DNA from: an uncultured Bacteroidales bacterium
Lineage (GTDB): Bacteria > Bacteroidota > Bacteroidia > Bacteroidales > Muribaculaceae
Direction of reading: 5' to 3'
Length of the DNA stretch: 9,361 nt
NCBI GenBank assembly: GCA_900554345.1
Contig: USHH01000076.1
Span: 1 to 9,361, forward strand
Within the stretch, counting starts at the first letter, position 1. Each line of letters opens with the position of its first letter. The position numbers and the translations under genes were made by a program. Under the pieces are notes generated by a model. It made no database searches, was not told the DNA's origin, and saw nothing but the letters and a program-made list of their open reading frames with translations. Below, in pieces: positions 6,930-9,361 of this stretch.

Positions 6930-8624
6930 ATGGACTGGATAATAGATCTGTTACGGCCTGGCAGTGAATCCCTCGCGAGCACTATCCTGCTTTATTCATT
7001 TGTCATCTTTGCCGGCATTTATCTCGGAAAGGTCAAGATTCTCGGTGTCTCCCTCGGCGTCACGTTCGTCTTGTTTGTGGGCATCGTTATGGGCCATTTC
7101 GGATATCTCGTGCAGCCCGACACTCTTCATTTCCTTCGTGAGTTCGGACTCATCCTCTTCATCTTCTCCATCGGTATGCAGGTCGGCCCGGGCTTCTTCT
7201 CCTCGTTTAAGGAGGGGGGCATCAGGATGAACGGCCTCGCCATGCTCGGCATCGCCCTCAATGTGGTGATAGTGCTCGCCATCTATTTCATTCAGGGTGG
7301 CGCCTCGGGCGACATCTCCATCATCGAGCTCGTCGGCGTGATGAGCGGTGCCGTCACCAATACCCCGGGGCTCGGCGCCGCGCAGCAGACGGTGCTTCAG
7401 GTCGACCCCGCGGCCTACGGGGCCAGCCAGCAGATGTCGATGGGATACGCCGCGGCCTATCCTCTCGGCGTAGTGGGCATCATAGTCACCATGATTCTCG
7501 TGAAGAAGTTCTTCCGCGTCAATGTCGACAGGGAGATCAAGGAGGTGGAAGACGAGAAAAACGACTCCACCCTCGCCCCGCATATCGTGACCTTCAAGGT
7601 CACCAACGACCTGATAGCAGGCCTCTCGCTCCAGAAGCTCCACACCCTGATCTCCTGCAATTTCGTGATCTCGCGTATCGAGAAGACCGACGGCACGGTG
7701 CTTATTCCGCGTTCCGACGACACCCTTGAGCTCGGCGACCTCGTGCTCGTGGTCTGCTCCATCCACGACGAGGAGGTATTCAACCGCTTCATCGGCCCGA
7801 AGGTAGAGAAGAAATGGGAGATGGAGAAGGGCCCTGTGGTGTCGCGACGCATCCTCGTCACCAAGACTGAGTTCAACGGCGCGCGCCTCGGCTCGCTGCG
7901 GCTCCGCTCGGCCTACCGTCTCAACGTCACCCGCGTCAACCGTGCGGGCGTCGACCTCCTCGCCAGCGCGGGCCTGCGCCTCCAGATGGGCGACCGCCTC
8001 ACCGTCGTGGGCAAGCTCGAGGACATCAACAATCTCGCCAGCCGCCTCGGCAACTCCATGAAACGTCTCAACGAGCCCAATCTCATCACGATGTTCATCG
8101 GCATCTTCCTCGGCATCATCGTCGGAAGCATACCCCTCAGCTTCCCCGGGATGTCGGTGCCCATGAAGCTTGGTCTCGCCGGTGGCCCCCTGGTAGTGGC
8201 CATCCTCATCAGTGCCTACGGCCCCAAGTTCCATCTTGTCACCTACACCAGCTCCTCGGCCAACCTACTGCTGCGGGAGATAGGAATATGCCTCTTCCTC
8301 GCCTCGGTGGGCATAGCGGCGGGCAAGGACTTCGTGGCCACGGTGTTCAACGCCCGCGGCGCCCTCTGGGTGCTCTACGGATTCATCATCACCGTCGTGC
8401 CCCTGATTGTGGTAGGTGTCCTCGCAAGGGCGAAATACAAGATGAACTATCTCACCATCATCGGTATGATGAGCGGCTCCTACACCGATCCCCCGGCCCT
8501 CGCCTATGCCAACAAGACGGCCAACAACGACGCTCCCGCCGTGGCCTACTCCACCGTCTATCCACTCACGATGTTCATGCGCGTGATTGTGGCGCAGGTG
8601 ATCGTGCTCTGTTTCCTGGCATAG
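6930..8624 (+). CDS. AspT/YidE/YbjL-family transporter with two RCK_C (TrkA-C) domains
   Basis: A 564-residue inner-membrane protein of the aspartate-alanine exchanger superfamily. The two membrane halves (about residues 15-193 and 384-562, each with five or six hydrophobic spans) carry matching signatures, GVMSGAVTNTPGLGAA (136-151) and GMMSGSYTDPPALAYA (512-527). These are the duplicated antiporter domain of the family. Between them lie two soluble RCK_C/TrkA-C-like domains (about 216-290 and 302-373) that in relatives bind ligands or gate transport. The substrate cannot be read from sequence: AspT exchanges aspartate for alanine, but most YidE-type members are uncharacterised. ATG 6930 is preferred over the in-frame GTG 6900, which lies inside a leader hairpin and would prefix ten non-family residues. 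It is divergent from ddh. The ECF sigma gene starts ten bases after its stop, suggesting cotranscription. Confidence 0.9.
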   Translation: MDWIIDLLRPGSESLASTILLYSFVIFAGIYLGKVKILGVSLGVTFVLFVGIVMGHFGYLVQPDTLHFLREFGLILFIFSIGMQVGPGFFSSFKEGGIRMNGLAMLGIALNVVIVLAIYFIQGGASGDISIIELVGVMSGAVTNTPGLGAAQQTVLQVDPAAYGASQQMSMGYAAAYPLGVVGIIVTMILVKKFFRVNVDREIKEVEDEKNDSTLAPHIVTFKVTNDLIAGLSLQKLHTLISCNFVISRIEKTDGTVLIPRSDDTLELGDLVLVVCSIHDEEVFNRFIGPKVEKKWEMEKGPVVSRRILVTKTEFNGARLGSLRLRSAYRLNVTRVNRAGVDLLASAGLRLQMGDRLTVVGKLEDINNLASRLGNSMKRLNEPNLITMFIGIFLGIIVGSIPLSFPGMSVPMKLGLAGGPLVVAILISAYGPKFHLVTYTSSSANLLLREIGICLFLASVGIAAGKDFVATVFNARGALWVLYGFIITVVPLIVVGVLARAKYKMNYLTIIGMMSGSYTDPPALAYANKTANNDAPAVAYSTVYPLTMFMRVIVAQVIVLCFLA

Positions 8625-8634
8625 CTTGGCCGTC

Positions 8635-9159
8635 ATGTCGCCGGGAGAGTTCAAGTCTGTTTTCCAGCGCCTTTACATGCCGCTGTGCATGTATTCGCTC
8701 CGCATCCTCGGCTCCGACGACGATGCCGCCGATGTGGTGCAGGAGGTGTTTGCCGGCGTGTGGAGCCGCGTGGCGGAGGGGGGTGAGATTCCCGCTCCGG
8801 GGCCCTATCTCTACCGCGCCGTGAGAAACGCCTCGCTCAACAGGGTCCGCTCCCGCCGCGACACCGTGGGCCTTGACTCCCTCGATGAGGTGGCCGGCGA
8901 CGCCGAGGTGGCGCCGGAGGTTATGGAGCGTGCGGAGCGCGACGCAATGATTTGGAGGGCCGTCGACTCGCTCCCTGCGAAATGCCGCGAGGTGTTTCTG
9001 CTCAGCAAGCGCGACGGCCTCGCCAACAAGGAGATCGCCGGGCGCCTCGGCATTTCGGTGAAAACCGTGGAAAACCAGATCACCAAGGCCTTCCGCAAGC
9101 TGCGCGGCGATCTGGGTTCCCTTCCCCTCGGCTCGGTCTTTTTTCTCCCCTTCCTTTGA
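8635..9159 (+). CDS. ECF-type RNA polymerase sigma-70 factor
   Basis: A 174-residue group 4 (extracytoplasmic function) sigma factor that directs RNA polymerase to a small regulon. Region 2 spans about residues 7-72, with FQRLYMPLCMYSLRILG, the acidic DDDAADVVQEVF core-binding and -10 recognition helix, and PYLYRAVRNASLN. Region 4 spans about 103-157, with LPAKCREVFLLSKRDGL and the helix-turn-helix NKEIAGRLGISVKTVENQI that reads the -35 element. No region 1 or 3 is present. The spacing and motifs fit the sigma family expanded in Bacteroides. The C-terminus (161-174) is a short hydrophobic tail. ATG 8635 is chosen; a TTG at 8626 in frame is less likely. It lies ten bases after the transporter stop and is followed by a likely partner gene at 9233. 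Confidence 0.93.
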   Translation: MSPGEFKSVFQRLYMPLCMYSLRILGSDDDAADVVQEVFAGVWSRVAEGGEIPAPGPYLYRAVRNASLNRVRSRRDTVGLDSLDEVAGDAEVAPEVMERAERDAMIWRAVDSLPAKCREVFLLSKRDGLANKEIAGRLGISVKTVENQITKAFRKLRGDLGSLPLGSVFFLPFL

Positions 9160-9180
9160 TTTTTTTACTGTCCGGGCATA

Positions 9181-9207
9181 GGGGTTGCGCGCCGCATGCG
9201 TGTCTTA
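9181..9207 (+). promoter_or_regulatory. Candidate ECF-dependent promoter before the downstream gene
   Basis: In the 73-base gap after the sigma gene, GGGGTT (9181-9186) and GTCTTA (9202-9207) are separated by 15 bases, an ECF-like spacing. A run of seven T lies upstream (9160-9166). From memory, similar GGGGT/GTCTTA blocks recur between ECF sigma and anti-sigma genes of Bacteroidales, but I could not check this. If real, it would give autoregulation. Confidence 0.35.
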
Positions 9208-9232
9208 GGAGGATATAAAGGAATAGCTCAGG

Positions 9233-9361
9233 ATGCAAACCGACAACAATTCATTTTCCGACAGTGTCTCTTTCGTGGCGCGCCACTGGCGCCAGGGTGC
9301 CTTTCCTCAGCGGGAGGTGCTTGCGAGCGTCACGGGGCGCCGTTTCCTCTTCTTGTCGCGG
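9233..9361 (+). CDS. Unrecognised protein, N-terminal 43 codons (possible anti-sigma partner)
   Basis: An open frame from ATG 9233 to the right edge, with no stop. The visible 43 residues begin MQTDNNSFSD and contain VARHWRQGAFPQ and a basic then hydrophobic stretch, GRRFLFLSR, at the edge. A membrane span might start there. I do not recognise the family, and no FecR-like sequence is visible. Position directly after an ECF sigma gene is the usual place for an anti-sigma factor, so that role is inferred from context only. An AGGAGG at 9207-9212 is 20 bases upstream, too far for an ideal ribosome-binding site. AAAGG at 9217-9221 is better placed. Confidence 0.6.
   Translation, partial: MQTDNNSFSDSVSFVARHWRQGAFPQREVLASVTGRRFLFLSR

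Noticed and set aside
9207..9212. AGGAGG as the ribosome-binding site of the last gene
   Set aside because: It is 20 bases from ATG 9233 with no start codon at the usual distance. Part of it overlaps the candidate promoter, and Bacteroidetes rarely rely on such sites.

Overview
The window looks like a chromosomal segment from a GC-rich member of the Bacteroidales. Three things point there: several promoter-like sites fit the Bacteroidetes primary sigma consensus (TTG, about 20 bases, TAnnTTTG); genes generally lack strong Shine-Dalgarno sequences and have AT-rich leaders; and the gene content is typical (ruvX next to def, a short Ddh, an ECF sigma factor, a secreted protein with a T9SS-like C-terminus). 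High coding GC together with that C-terminal motif would suit Muribaculaceae, but this is inference and other GC-rich Bacteroidales such as Alistipes are not excluded.

Layout. Bases 1-785 (minus): 5' part of tilS (tRNA-Ile lysidine synthetase), running off the left edge. Divergent from it, 900-1451 (plus): a rubrerythrin of reversed domain order, followed by a strong intrinsic terminator. The two share a compact symmetric promoter region at 806-839. Then come 1567-1980 ruvX, 2107-2664 def and 2713-4398 ettA, a housekeeping run for 16S rRNA maturation, N-terminal deformylation and translation-factor control, closed by a hairpin. 4520-5767 is an exported protein with about seven IS-x-DG repeats (probable beta-propeller) and a T9SS-like tail. 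It is convergent with 5859-6755 (minus), ddh, meso-diaminopimelate dehydrogenase, with a terminator-like hairpin between them.

Divergent from ddh is a 564-residue AspT/YidE-type transporter (6930-8624). Its predicted mRNA begins with a stable stem-loop. Ten bases after it starts an ECF sigma factor (8635-9159), then a possible ECF-dependent promoter and the start of an unrecognised protein (9233 to the right edge) that sits where an anti-sigma factor usually lies.

Most genes are conserved core functions. I see no mobile element, CRISPR array, tRNA, rRNA or clear new defence system. The most interesting signals are regulatory: the symmetric divergent promoters, the 5'-terminal hairpins, the G-free leader of the secreted gene, and the transporter-sigma-unknown cluster on the right.
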